DNA from: Pinus tabuliformis
Lineage: Eukaryota > Streptophyta > Pinopsida > Pinales > Pinaceae
Reading direction: 5' to 3'
NCBI GenBank assembly: GCA_031772625.1
Contig: CM062818.1
Location: 1,281,838,277-1,281,902,276, forward strand
DNA length: 64,000 nucleotides
Of the stretch, positions 47,490-59,595 are shown one piece after another (the first letter of the stretch is position 1; every line of letters starts with the position of its first letter). The position numbers and the translations under genes are program-made. The notes beneath the pieces were generated by a model. The model saw nothing but the letters and a program-made list of their open reading frames with translations. It had not been told where the DNA came from and searched no databases.

Positions 47490-48690
47490 TTATCATGACT
47501 CCACAAAAACATGAATCTAATCCTAGAAAAGATGTTTTTCCATATGATCATTTGTTTTTTTTATATACGTATACAACTTGGCTTGCAAATATTACTAACG
47601 ACATGGTTGTAGGGAAACTCCCACAACATTTTTCACCTACAGAATGACAAAATGTTGTTAGAGATAGTGTTATGTACTCCTTGATTCAAGGGTACCTATT
47701 CCGAACTGGACCTAATCTTGAAATAAGGTGATGTGTTTGGGAAGATGAAATTTATGACATCCTAAAATCATGGTATGACGAGGCTTGTGGGGGGAACTTT
47801 GTCAATAAAAGAACTACAAACAATCACTTGTGACATTGATATTACTGGCCAACTATCTTCAAGGATGCGAAGACATATGTCAGAAGTTGCAACACATGTC
47901 AAAGAATGGGAAAGCTAGAAAAATCAAATTAAATTCCATTACAACCACAAGTTATGATAGAGCCTTTTAAAAAGTGGGCTCCCAACTTTGTAGAGATGAT
48001 TAACACACCATCAAAACAAAAGGCATACATTTTGGTTTCCACTAACTATGTAACTAAGTGGTTTGAATCCAAAGGCCCTACCTAAGGAAACATAATAGGC
48101 AGCGGTTAATTTATTGTATGAATAAATAGTTATTCGTTTGGCATCCTATGTGAAATTGTTACAGATCAATGGACTCAATTCACTTCCAAGCTCATCCAAT
48201 CTATTACTAAGAAGTTCAAAATTAAGCAACAGATGTCCACTCCATATCACCCTCAGGAAAATGGAAAAATAGAAGTTACAAACAAAATTCTTGAGACTAT
48301 CATGTCCAAGACAATACAACAACATCATAAGGATTGGGACAAGAAGCTCCCAAATGCCTTGTGGGTCTACAAATTCATTTGGAGGAACACCATTGATTTT
48401 ACTCCCTATGAGCTTGTATATGGGAGGAAGATTTTCCTTCATATTGAGTTCAAAATAAAAACCTTAAGGACAAATTTGCAAGTGGGAATGGACCTCTCCA
48501 AGGCTAAACAACATCAATTGGATCAACTCAATGAACTTGATGAAATCTATCAGGATTGCATAAAACAAACAATTGTTATTCTACTATGTCCATTACTAAG
48601 CTTTTGGAAGGGATGTATGACAAAGAAACTACTATCTTTAATCATTCCAATGCATTTGACTCTTTTGGAATCAAAGGAATACAAATAATG
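47490..48690 (+). pseudogene. Gypsy integrase remnant (second, plus strand)
   Basis: From about 47500: ...FFLYTYTTWLANITND, YYWPTIFKDAKTYVRSCNTCQRMG (zinc-binding CxxC), EPFKKW..., TDQWTQFTSKLI (second D), and an open block 48233-48688 with STPYHPQENGKIEVTNK (catalytic E) and TPYELVYGRK. At least five stops break the upstream part. Related to, but a different copy from, the 43-44 kb remnant. Confidence 0.8.
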
Positions 48691-48850
48691 ATAAGGTTTT
48701 GTAATTTACAGACCCAACTCTTCCATCACAACCTTTGACATTAGGTTGTATGAAGCTCCAAAATCAAACTTAGAATTTTGCATCATAAAATAATGAATCT
48801 CTAGGGTGACATAAAATGGAGTTACATAATCACTCCCCTCTTCCACATGT
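48690..48850 (-). pseudogene. Gypsy aspartic protease scrap
   Basis: The minus strand reads PFYVTLEIHYFMMQN, then FDFGASYNLMSKVVMEELG, the gypsy protease active-site pattern (normally LDSGAS/LDLGAS, here altered). It runs opposite to the integrase just left of it, so it belongs to another insertion. Confidence 0.65.
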
Positions 48851-49125
48851 GGCCCAAACATCATAAAGTGATTTTCATCCTATAGAATCAAGTTTTCTTG
48901 ATGTGCATTCATCTGTGGAAGCTATATAAAACTTGCTATATATTTTTTATAAATGATATTTTTCACAAGCACACTAAGTAGAACAAGAATCTTAAGCTCT
49001 TCTAATTTGTTAACTAGACTGAATATTCAAGGAATATTCTCCAATATTGATTGATCTTCATTTTATTTTCCTTGTTGATTACGCTATTGTATGTGTAATG
49101 TATCATCTTGATTTCTTGTATAAGC
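48851..49125. other. Short unassigned stretch left of the large gypsy
   Basis: No motif recognised. The large gypsy LTR begins at 49126. Confidence 0.4.
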
Positions 49126-51211
49126 TGATGAGCTCTAGTATTGCAGCAAGAATGTTGCAACTCCTAGGGTTACCAACTTTACTTCATCAACTCGGGGTTC
49201 ATACAAACTTGGAGGTGACAGTGTTGTATACACAGTAGATGCAATTATCTACTCGTCACTTTTCAACTGGGGTGATAAACCACTAGGGTTTTTCAAACTA
49301 GTCTTCTATTGACAAGAAGGATTCTGACTACCAAATGGAAAAGGGAAAAGTATTCTTAATGCAGAAAGGAAATGTAGCCTACTCTAAGAAATGAAAGTGT
49401 TGAATTGGAAGGTGCTATAAAGTGACATTAAATCATCTAGCTAAGCATCTACAAATATTTCTTGCACAAGAGACCGAACTTAACCTTGCATATAACATCT
49501 AGTTATCTAGACTAAATAAGCATAGAAATTTATCTAAAAACTACTGTGACTGCTGCATGCATGTGCTAATGAGAAATTGCAGAAAAATCCTTTTTGATTT
49601 TTAATTTTATGAATGTAAATGATAATTTAACCAATTTTTTCTTTGGCAGGGAAGACAAGTATGGGGAAACATGTATGGAATGATTTAGAGGGTATGGAAG
49701 CCAATTGGATGCCTAACCTAATATTAGATGACCATTTATTCACAATTCGGGATTAAATCATGCTACTACAAGGTTTCCTATAGTACTACAGGATGTCCTA
49801 GTTCTACTACAGGATGCCATGTTTTACTACAGGAAATAAGTTGAAATCTTATAGGGAGGTAGGAAAGGTAGGATGAAGTGTGGGAAAGGTGTCTGATGGG
49901 GAACTAAGGCACAGAGGAGGTGCACACAACCCAAGGCTCAGTCCAAGGCTTCAAGATGGTTGTACTTGCTCAAGGAAAATCTCCACTTTCCTACAAAACA
50001 AAAATTCAGATTAGGGTTTGGTGGGCTTTGGCAGCATAGGTGGAGAAGACTTGGATGAGGCTAGCGAGATGGGGTCTCCCTAAAGATCAGAAACCCCTAC
50101 AACACCATACATTTGTTTCTTCATTTATGCACAACTTCATTTATATATGGAAAATATGAGTTGGATTTAGGAAAAACAGAGTTATTACTAGCTAATGGTT
50201 AAGTTTACGAATGGAAGTTCTTCTAAACCATAGAAAACTCAAGAGATAAAAATTCCAATTGCACGTACTTCTAAGAAATTTAGAAACAGCGATCTATGCA
50301 ACAAGAAACCCTAGGTTATGCAGTGATCAAACAATAAATTTGTTTTTGGGTTGTGTGAATGGAACCCTCAAACCATGATCCCATAAGGGAGATGAGGCAA
50401 AGGCAAGTACCACAAGATTTTCTGAAGTTTTTACTGTCACTATTGTATCACTAATCTATCTATCCAAAAATGGAAGCAAACTAAGTAATAATCCAAATAC
50501 TTGCAGATTAAACAAAACCAAAATCACATTAGTAGCTAACTATGAATGTAATCTAAGCATATATGTATAGAAAGATGAGCCTCTACTGCTAGGGTTGGGC
50601 CCTAACCTAAGAGCTTCAACCCTCTCAGTCAAGTCATTGTTGGATCAAGGGAATTCTTTTCATTTTTAGCAAAATGTCAAAAATACATAAGAGTTATTAG
50701 TCACAATGTCTTATCTCGAAAATGCCTCTTGGCTACAACAAAAAAAGTTGAATCCTAATGAGGCCCTAGGCCTTCTTATTTATACAACTGAAGCTACCAA
50801 TAGATTCCTTAAATTTAGGGAGGCTTGGCTCCCAACTCGAGATCAACTTGTCTTCAACTATCACTAGCTTTGCTACCAATGACCTTGGTGGGCTTAGCTG
50901 CTTGTAACTTCGAGATGATGAGATCTGGTGGAGGAATATTTGAGTGGTTGAGGAGTTAAGGAGGGAGATCCAATCTCCTAAAATCCATCTTGCTTGTCTA
51001 CTTCAAGTTCCTGCAATTAAATTAACCAAAATTGCTCCAAATCCTACAACTAATGCACATTAGGCCACATGACATAACATCTCATCTTTAGCCTTCTCAC
51101 TAAGAAAAATATAATAAAATATGTAAAGAAATGTGAAAAAAGTTGATTTTAATAATCTGGAGAGTGGCATTAAGGTCCATATAATTTACCTATTGATGAG
51201 CCTCATCGTCA
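49126..51211 (-). repeat. Gypsy 3' LTR (2,086 bp)
   Basis: The plus-strand edges are TGATGAGCTCTAGTATTGCA and ...GAGCCTCATCGTCA, so the LTR is TG...CA on the minus strand. It is paired with 61558-63612, to which it is very similar. It contains a cluster of CTACTACAGGA words at 49765-49850. Confidence 0.88.
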
Positions 51212-51222
51212 CCCCCCCTAGT
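51212..51222 (-). promoter_or_regulatory. Gypsy polypurine tract
   Basis: CCCCCCCTAGT on the plus strand (ACTAGGGGGGG on the minus strand), immediately before the 3' LTR in the reading direction. Confidence 0.75.
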
Positions 51223-51768
51223 GAAAGTGTTTCTCATCCTATGAGAAAATTAATCTATGTCGATGTCTTTCATTACTCTTATGGTCTCTCTGACATCCCA
51301 GGCTTTTGTTGATGTATTATCCTCTTGTGGATAAAATCTTGCATGCTTCTCTATTTCCTCCCACTACCTTCTTTCCTCTTCTTCCTTTCTTCCTTCCAAC
51401 ATACCCAAGAGAAATAGTGGAATGAGTTTCAAGCCAATCCAGTTGATTTTGAGTCTTTGCAGTGCCTTCTTATACAGTGGGGCCCTCTCTAGTGCAACCC
51501 TCATTCTTTTAGGGGAATGATACTCCCTAGCCCTCAATTTTTATGGTAGGGTGCCCCATCTCCTTTGGCATTCCTGTTGGCTTTCATACCCTAGCAATCT
51601 CAAAGTGTCCTCAAAATGAGTGACTTCTTTCCCTTGTGTGGCTAGGTATCTTGGTGCAAGTTGGGTATCATTGGCGATGATGTTGTTGGTGCTAATGACA
51701 GCCATGGAATTGATATATTCTACTCTAATGTAAAGGGTATCTTTTTATTCTCTTTCCAACACCCTGTT

Positions 51769-54080
51769 TTACTTCCTTAGCCTAGCCTCCTCATGACTTA
51801 TCCATGATGCCAAGGCCATTAGTTGTAAGTCCCCCAAATTTGGATTGGGGTCCCACACATTCAAGTCTATTAAGGCCAAGTTGTGTAAGTAGAATTCAAA
51901 TATCTTGGCCCTCTCCTCCAGGGTGCTTTGGTCTGAGAGCTCAATGAATTGCCTATAGTCTTGGAAAGGCATAGTCCCTCATTGTAATAGGGTCTTTATT
52001 TGAAATTGCAAAAATTGATCTTTTAGGTACAAGGCATATGAATTTGATGGCATCTTGCACTAGAGTGCCTCCATAGAGAGGCTTGCCATAGTGGCCAATT
52101 GGCTCTCTTTTTCCTGTACCTGCCTCCTCAGCCATGTGTTTTCAACCTCTAGTTGAGTTTTCATAACTATTTCCCTATCTCTTACCTTACTCAACTCTCT
52201 GCCCATATCTAGTAGCTTCTCTTCCATATGGCCCACATCCTATAGATTCTTTGATTTAGGAGTCTTCATCCAGCGATGTTTCTTTGCTCTCTCCTTCTCA
52301 AGCTCAAAGAAGAGAGGGATGGAAAATTTTTGTGGTATTACTTTTCCTCCCTCAATGAATCTGTAGTAGGAGTTGAGATTGGGCTATGGGCTAGGTTACT
52401 GTAGCTCTTGGGATTCTCCTTTTAATGTCTTTGGAGAATCTACCTCCCCCTATACTTGTGTTGCTGCTTCCTTGCCTTTCCTTTGCCCTTGTTTTTCTTT
52501 CTGCTACTTTTTCTGTGTTTCTTGTAGTGCTGATAGAGTTTCCTCTAGGATTGTATGTGTTTCATGTAGGAGGATTTTTCCTTTCTGAAATGGGGTCAAA
52601 TGTTATTTGATTTGCTTTGCTAAGGTTGACCTGGTGATAGGCCTCCTAACATAGGTGATTGGCAACTTTGGGGAAGCCTTTTTTGATGTGCCCTCTTCAC
52701 CTTTCATTTCTAGGGAGACTAGTTTTTCTTGTCCTTTTGGTGAGTCTTCAATGATGTTAGGGGTATTGGTAGGTGTTTGTGGTCTCCCCTAATTTATCCT
52801 AGTGCACCTCCTTGTTTTGAAATATAGGGGGTATGCCTTTGCCTTTTTCCTATTGACTTTATGGGCACACTTAGGGAAGTCAAGGTAGTAGTTGCCTCCT
52901 TCTCTATGGGTTCAGGAGACACTCTTGGATATTCCTCCTCTTCCTTGGTATGTATTTTATGGCTTGCCTCATCCTTCTCTACTTCTTCCCCAATGTTCTC
53001 TTCTCCCTTTTTTTTATTGGTCTCTACCTCCTCTTCTTCCTCTGGTTCTTCCTCTTATTATTCAGGTTCCTCCTCCTCCTCTTCTTCTTCTTCTACCTCT
53101 TCTTCTTTAGGTTCATCCTCTTCTTCTTCCTTCTCCTCACCACTAGAGGTTGGGTCTCTTTCATACTCAATTGCTTCAATTACAACCTCCCTGTCCATGT
53201 ACCTAAATGTGGACCATAGAATAGGGACTCTTAATTGGCTTAAGGCATCTTATAATATGAGCTTGATAATCCATGATGTTCTAGTTCGTGAATTTTTCCT
53301 TCTTGTATCTTTATGCTCATGTCTATTATTCATTGCAATAAGAAGTAGGGCACACTAATTCTTTTGTTAAGGGGTAATTCTTCTCCAAATATCAAACTCA
53401 TGGAGGAATATAAAGTGGTAACCATAGACTATATTTAGCCTTCCCTCACAAGAAATATACTTGAGAATGTGATAGCTTACTTCATCCCGAGGATAGGGAA
53501 GGATATCCCTTCTAATACCATTTTTGTCCTCAATTGACTCCTCATCTCTCAAGAAAAATTTCTTCTTGGCATAAGTGATTCTGTCTTTATCCTCCTTTCT
53601 CCATTATAAGCCTAGAGGGAGTGTAGTGATTCTACTAATGCTTTCAAGGGTAATTGTTATTGACAATCCTCTCACCACAGAAGTGGCACTGACTCTAGCT
53701 TGAGGTGTGAGTGACATGGAAAATTCCAGAGCTACCTCATCATCATATCCTATAAGAAGCTTGAAGAATACGAACCATTGATGACTTCTAAATATCTCTA
53801 GCACAGGGGATGGAGGTGCATTCTAGATGTCTTTCTAAGCTCCCTTCTGTTGAAACCTCCTATCATTTTCTCCTCCCTGTCAAGCTGACTGTAGGTAGTT
53901 TGGTGGCTTAGCTTTAGATATTTCCATGGTGATTGAGGGTTTAGAGTTTAGGAGAGTGATGACTACAATTCTTCCTTTATCCCCACAATTTATCCACACA
54001 ATTATGTCTATCCATGTGCACATTGTAATTACTAGAGAAAAATGAAGAATTATTTTCCTTTTCTTTTTTCTGGCTATCAA
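51769..54080 (-). pseudogene. Gypsy accessory ORF after pol (decayed)
   Basis: Blocks on the minus strand: 54080-53880 (short basic start); 53804-53604 with GYDDEVALEFSMSLTPQARVS... and ESISRITTLPLGL; 53552-53367 with YPRDEVSYHILKYISCEGRL; a long Glu-rich stretch opposite 52861-53150; then 52135-51769 (PIGHYGKPLYGG, NKDPITMRDYAFP). The order of a globular block, an '(I/L)KY-CEGR' motif, an acidic linker and a C-terminal block matches 9704-11273. Athila-type elements carry an env-like ORF at this place. No signal peptide or transmembrane segment is convincing here. It resembles proteins listed as putative plant transposon proteins. Confidence 0.6.
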
Positions 54081-55857
54081 GTCAAAACACAGAGGATATG
54101 GGCCACCTACCTTTCACTGTAATGACTTGGTTGAGGATAATTCCTTAATAGCTTGGCCCTAGGCACCCTCTTGTAGAGTTTTTTGAAAATTCCCACTGTT
54201 TCATGTAGTTTTTCTGCGTTTCCTATAGGTGTTCACTGTAGGATGGCCAAGACTAGCTTTCTTCTTTGATGGCTCCTCTAGGTGGTCCCATTTATATAAA
54301 TCTTGAAATGAACGATAAGTGCATGAAAGTTAGGGATTTTTTTCTATTTATGGTCGATTCCTTGGAGCAGTGTGCTGGCTGGCAGGGTACGTGATTTCTC
54401 TTTTTGGAGCGTTGGCCCACCATTAGTTATCGTGCAACCCTTTCTCATAATCATCACCCACTCTTGTACAACTTAAATCGACCACCTTTCCAACTTATTT
54501 TCTTTGATGTGACCTTGCCATGTGGCCTACTAACTAGAACTTCACTTTTTGTTTTCGGGCTGAGGGTGGCCAAGTTAACTACACACCTTTAGCTTCTAAA
54601 ACCAACTTTTTCATTTTCTTACCTTTTTATCATATTCGTAGTTAGGAAAGAGTTTGGATGAGGTGCCACACCTGTGGATTTCTTTTCTCGGTTGATGCAT
54701 GCTGGAGGTTAGCTCTACTGCGCTTCTTCTTGTTCAGGTACATGTTCTCTTTTTCTCTTGTTTTGTTGATTTCACCTAGCTAATATGTTTGTCTTATTTT
54801 TTGTGATGTGCAAGTGTTGGCCTCATCTGTTGCTGTTGAGCTCTGGATAGGTGCCATAGTGCTTGCAGGGGTGTTGATAATCTTTATCTACATGGGTTCT
54901 AAAGGAGGAGCATGGAGACTGATGTTGTCATAATACATGCTGCTACAGGGTTTCTTGTAGTACTACAGGAAATCATGTAGCTGCCTCTTTCTTAATTTTT
55001 TTGTTTTTCTCTCTTGGAGGAGGAATATGTGTTGAAGTAGGAATGGAAGGGGTGGAAATGGGAAATATGGAGTAGTAGGTGAGGTAGGCCACTAATGGCA
55101 TGGCCCTTGGACCTTTCTTTGTTTTTCTTTTCTTTTTTCTCTTTTTTTTTGTTTTATTTTTTGTTTCTGAGTTGTTTCTTTTATGGAGACAGAGGGTGGC
55201 ATGGTCATGAATTGGTGGTGGGTGAGATGTGGTGAGGTCAATGGCCTCCTATTTCAACCTAGAATAGGCATAGATCATTATTCCTCAATCGACATTCCAT
55301 TCATGTAGAGTTTCAGGACATCCTGTAGTATTACAGGAAACTCCTGTAGTAACTACAGGACATCCTATAGTACTATAGGAAATCCTGTAGAAGTCAGAAA
55401 ATTTCTTGCAAATTGGTTTTTGATGTTTGGAGATGAGAATGGATGCTAGAGATATGGTGGGCATGGATGGTATGAAATGAATGAAGGAGGAATGGGGTGT
55501 TTCTTGGCTTTCTTCCCTATGAACTTGGTGTCTGTTATTACCTTGAAAACCTACAAAAATCACAGACTTTTATTAGTGGGCAGATTTGAGGTCCCTGCCA
55601 TAGCATTTTTGTATTTTTGTATTTTTTGTTTTAGAGACAAGTAAGTCTCCTCAAAGCAAGCTTCAACATGTTTGCCTACCCTAAGAGCCACAAGGGAGTT
55701 TTTCACCCAAGGATATGTTATTTTCTTTTTTTCACCCTTGGTCTGCCTCAAGGAGGTTTTCAACACAAAATTTGGCCTTAGGTGTCTCATGGAGGTTTTC
55801 ACCTAGGTCCCTTATTTTTATTCTCTTTTTTCATTTTTTTCAAAAATAAAATAGTCT
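54081..55857 (-). other. Non-coding internal part of the gypsy element
   Basis: Lies between integrase and the accessory ORF. It contains two clusters of the CTACAGGA/TCCTGTAG word (54945-54980, 55315-55395). No protein motif. Confidence 0.5.
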
Positions 55858-57000
55858 TCAAGAACATGGTGAGATGGAAGTTGAGACACCTCCAATCACC
55901 ATCATCGGCTTACTAATACTACTGACAAACTCTTCCTTCGATAGAGGTATTTTGTAGACTTTCAAACTATACCCAATGAAAAGCAAGGGGATACCTTCTT
56001 CATCAATGGTTCTTATCTGAATAGCCCCATTTTCATGGCACCGTTCTATCATATATTGGCCAAGCCATCTGGTCATCAATTTGCCTTCGAAATCCTTGAA
56101 CCTGGAGTCATATAGCAGAGTCCAATCACCCTCTTGAAAAATATTTTATTTGATATTTTTGTCATGCCAAACCTTTCTTTGTACTTGAGTCACCTTTGTG
56201 TGTAGGAGGACCTACATCCTAAATTCATCTAACCCATTGAGCTGGAGAAACATTTCTTGTCGTGTCCTTGTAACATCCAAATCCAATTGTGCTGCCATTC
56301 TCAAAGTGTTGTACTCAAACTCAACGGAGAGCATAGCCTTCTTCCCATAGACCAAATCATAAGGGGTGAAGCCAGTGGTTGTCTTCCAAGTTTTATTATA
56401 GGCCCAAGTGGCCTCCACTAGTCTATTAGACCAATTTTTCCTATTGTTCCTCACCACCTTTGTGAGAATGCTTTCCAATGCTTTGTTGGTAACCTCTACT
56501 TGTCTATTGGCCTAAGGGTGGTAAGGAGTTGATTTATTATGCTTGCTCTTATGCCAGCTCAACAGATTCTCAATTAGGTGTGAGGTGAATTGAGTTCCCT
56601 GATCAATGAATAGCTCTCTAAGGTACCCAAACTTTTAAAACACATTCTCTCTCAAGAACTCAACCACTTTCTCTTTGGTGGCTACATTGACAACCTTGGT
56701 TTCAACCCACTTTTTCAAGTAAGCAGTGCACACAATTATGTACTTTTTCTATCTTGATGGTGGATCAATGGGCCCAATAAAATCCATGCCCCACTTGTCA
56801 AATGGCTCAAGAGTCACTTGAGGTTGAAAAGGCATTCCATCCCTTATAGTAGGTTTCCCCATTCTTTGGCACCGGTCACATTGGTTGGTATATCTTCTTG
56901 AATATTGGTGAGATTGGGCCAATAGTAGCCAGCTTGTAGTACCTTGAAGGTTGTCCTCTTGGCTACAAAGGGACCTCGACAAGGCCCATCATGACAGGCT
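55858..57000 (-). pseudogene. Gypsy integrase
   Basis: Reading right to left: YTNQCDRCQRMGKP (zinc-binding CxxC, ~56880), LEPFDKWGMDFIGPID (first D, ~56790), the region ~56600-56500 matching 'FTSHLIENLLSWH', LTKVVRNNRKNWSNRLVEATWAYNKTWKTTTGFTPYDLVYGK (56478-56340), and a C-terminal block RWLGQYMIERCHENGAI...LKVYK (56079-55858). Frameshifts separate the blocks, and a 71-bp triplication sits at its N-terminal edge. Confidence 0.8.
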
Positions 57001-57180
57001 AGATGGATGTCAAAAAATTCCTCCTCCCTGACACTACAAAGTGACCTTCACAAGACCCATCATAACAGGCCAGAAGGATGTCAAAAAATTCCTCCTCCCT
57101 GACACTACAAAGTGACCTCCACAAGGCCCATCATGACAGGCCATAAGGATGTCAAAAAATTCCTCCTCCCCAACACATCT
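56970..57180. repeat. 71-bp tandem triplication at the integrase N-terminus
   Basis: AAGGCCCATCATGACAGGC (with AAGACCCATCATAACAGGC in the middle copy) recurs at 56981, 57052 and 57123. Each is followed by GGATGTCAAAAAATTCCTCC. The period of 71 bp is not a multiple of three, so it also shifts the integrase frame. Confidence 0.92.
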
Positions 57181-57399
57181 TCTCAGAATTTGATCTGGGC
57201 CTAGCTAGAAGAAATTTCCCCCAATCCAAGTGAATGGCATGCTTTTCCTTATAATTTTTCTTTTTGCCTTAGACGAAAAATTTGGAGGGAACTGTGCAGC
57301 CACTAAGTAGTTGCCTATGTCAACAAACCATCAAGAGAGAACTGAAATAAAAAATAAATTCTGATCTGGCAGCTAATCATCAACCATTGCTTCCTCACC

Positions 57400-57900
57400 T
57401 GCAAGCAAAGCCAGTCTGGACAAAAAACTTGCATCTACATTTTCTCTACTAGGCTTATCAATGATAGTTAGATCAAACGTTTGTAACAAAAGCAATCATC
57501 TAATAATTCTGGAATTCAGATCAGGCATGTTCATCAAATATTTAATAGAAACATGGTTAGTATGTACAAAGGTCTAGTAACCATTGATGTAATGTCTAAA
57601 TTTATTCAAGGAATGGACAACAACTAGAAGTTGTTTTTCAGTCACAATATAGTTCAATTCAGGCTTGGATGGATTTTTGTTGATAAAGTAAATGGCATAA
57701 GATAACTTGTCATCTATCTGGCCTAGAGCTGCTCTTATAGCTTTGCCAGAGGCATCAACATGGATGTGGAAAGGAAGGGCCTAATTTTGGCCTCGGAGTA
57801 TAGGTGAAATAGTAAACTTATCCTTTAAGGTTTCTAGTGCCCCTTGGCAGTTTTCTAACCACAAAAATTCAGAGTCCTTGGGCCAATAGTCCAAACAAAG
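57400..57900 (-). pseudogene. Gypsy RNase H remnant
   Basis: Broken frame with FDLTIIDKPSRENVDA...LSRL (~57480-57400), the end of gypsy RNase H, and upstream blocks near 57780-57600 similar to the RNase H core (DASGKAI-, INYIVTEKQLL-). Several stops. Confidence 0.65.
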
Positions 57901-58002
57901 GTGAGACTACTTTGATAACATCTTTTATGAGTCTCCTATAGTATCTAGCTAAACCCAAGAAACTCCTGACATCCCTATGCTTCTGAGGAGTAGGGACCCT
58001 CT

Positions 58003-58640
58003 TTATGAGAGAAATTTTATTTAGGTCCACTTGCAGTCCTTCCTAGCAAATTGAGTGACCTAGAATAGTCCCAACAGTCATCAAGAACTCACATTTCTCA
58101 GGACTACAGGATAAGTTCATTTCAATGCATTTTTTTAATATTTTTCCCAAGTTAGAGAGAGCCTCTAGGAAATCACACCCATGGGGGGTGAAATCATCCA
58201 TATAAATTTCTACAAAGTCATGGACTAGCTCTGCAAATATGCTCATGACTACCCTCTGAAAATTGGTAGGGGAATTTCATAATCCAAAAGCAAGGACTCT
58301 ATAAGAAAAGGTACCACAAGGACAAGTGAAGGTGGTTTTATCTTTGTCCTTTGGGGTGATCTAGAACTAATTGTAACCACTAAATCCATCTAGGAAAGAG
58401 AAGAACTTCTTTCTTGCCAGACCATCTAATACTTGGTCAATGAAAGGTAGAGGGGAATGGTCCTTTTTTGTGGCTTGATTTAGCTCTTTGTAGTCCACAC
58501 AGATCCTCCACTTCCCATTCTTCTTTGGAACCAGAACCAAAGGAGACACCCACTCACTATTTGAGATGGGGTAAATTAACCCTGCATCCAACAACTTCTG
58601 CAGTTCTTCTTTAACTATATCCTTGAGGGTTGGGTTCATT
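58003..58640 (-). pseudogene. Gypsy reverse transcriptase
   Basis: Block 58639-58367 reads MNPTLKDIVKEELQKLLDAG, then WVSPLVLVPKKNGKWRICVDYKELN and FFSFLDGFSGYN. Block 58246-58043 reads VHDFVEIYMDDFTPHG with the catalytic DD. Two stops (~58366 and ~58280) lie between them. Canonical gypsy RT residues are otherwise kept. Confidence 0.9.
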
Positions 58641-59099
58641 CTCCTCTAAGGTTGGCACACAGGCTTGCAATCTTCCTTGATGTAAATGTGGTGAGTGCAC
58701 ACCGAAGGGTGCACTCCATTAATTTCCTTATAACTCTAGGAAAAGGCATCCGGATGCTTTCTTAGCATGTCATAGAACTCCCCTTCCTGATGTGTAGAGA
58801 AAGAGGGGTTGATTTTCAATGTTATTTTTGAACATCTTGACATGAGTAGGACTTGAGCTAGCTAGGCACAAATCAGTCCAAGAGTTATCTTCAACTTTCT
58901 TTACTAACTCCTCAAGAGGCATGGTGTTGGGGGTTGATTCTGGAGGATTTTCTCAATCAAGTCATCTTTATCAAGTTCCCCCCTCGTATAGTAGCATTTA
59001 GGGTGCAGATTGGAGAAAAGTAGACTTCATCTTCCTCCTCCTCTTCTAACCATAAAGGTAAGTCATGCTCCAAATATGGTTGAGAAAGAGGGTACAAGA

Positions 59100-59550
59100 C
59101 CAATTGTTTTGACAAATTCCCTTTTTTAATGGTGATATTCCCAACCCTGCACCTTATGTAAGCATCGGCAGTGGCTAACCATGGCCTTCTAAGGATGAGA
59201 GGATAATCATTGAACTTGATCTTAGGTTGGAGAACTAAGAAGCCAATAGGGTATTCCCGGAATCAATGGAGACCATCACATCCTCAACAACTCCCTCAGG
59301 AGCTACTATGGACCTATCTACAAGCTACAAGATTGTGTGGTCTTTCTTAATGATCCTCATAGATTCAGTTTACGCATAATATCCTTAGTCATCACATTAA
59401 TGGTAGCCCGAAGATCGACCAAGGTATGGGGGGAAATGATGCCATCGATGTGCACATCTACCATAGGACTTCCAAGATCTAGATACTTCGGGAAAATCAA
59501 CCACCCCAACATGTAGTTGGACAGTTGTCCAATGCCATTAATGGTAGGGG
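59100..59550 (-). pseudogene. Gypsy aspartic protease remnant
   Basis: The minus strand reads LGSPMVDVHIDGIISPHTLVDLRATINVMTKD, in which VDLRAT stands where LDLGAS/LDSGAS is expected. The catalytic D is kept but G is R. Stops follow. Confidence 0.65.
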
Positions 59551-59595
59551 TATCTTTCTTTCACCTTATAGAATGTTTGAAGAATTTCTCCTTGA

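Noticed and set aside
52861..53358. Ser-rich 165-residue plus-strand frame as a gene
   Set aside because: It is the shadow of the Glu-rich linker of the minus-strand accessory ORF; poly-Ser is the antisense of GAA/GAG runs.
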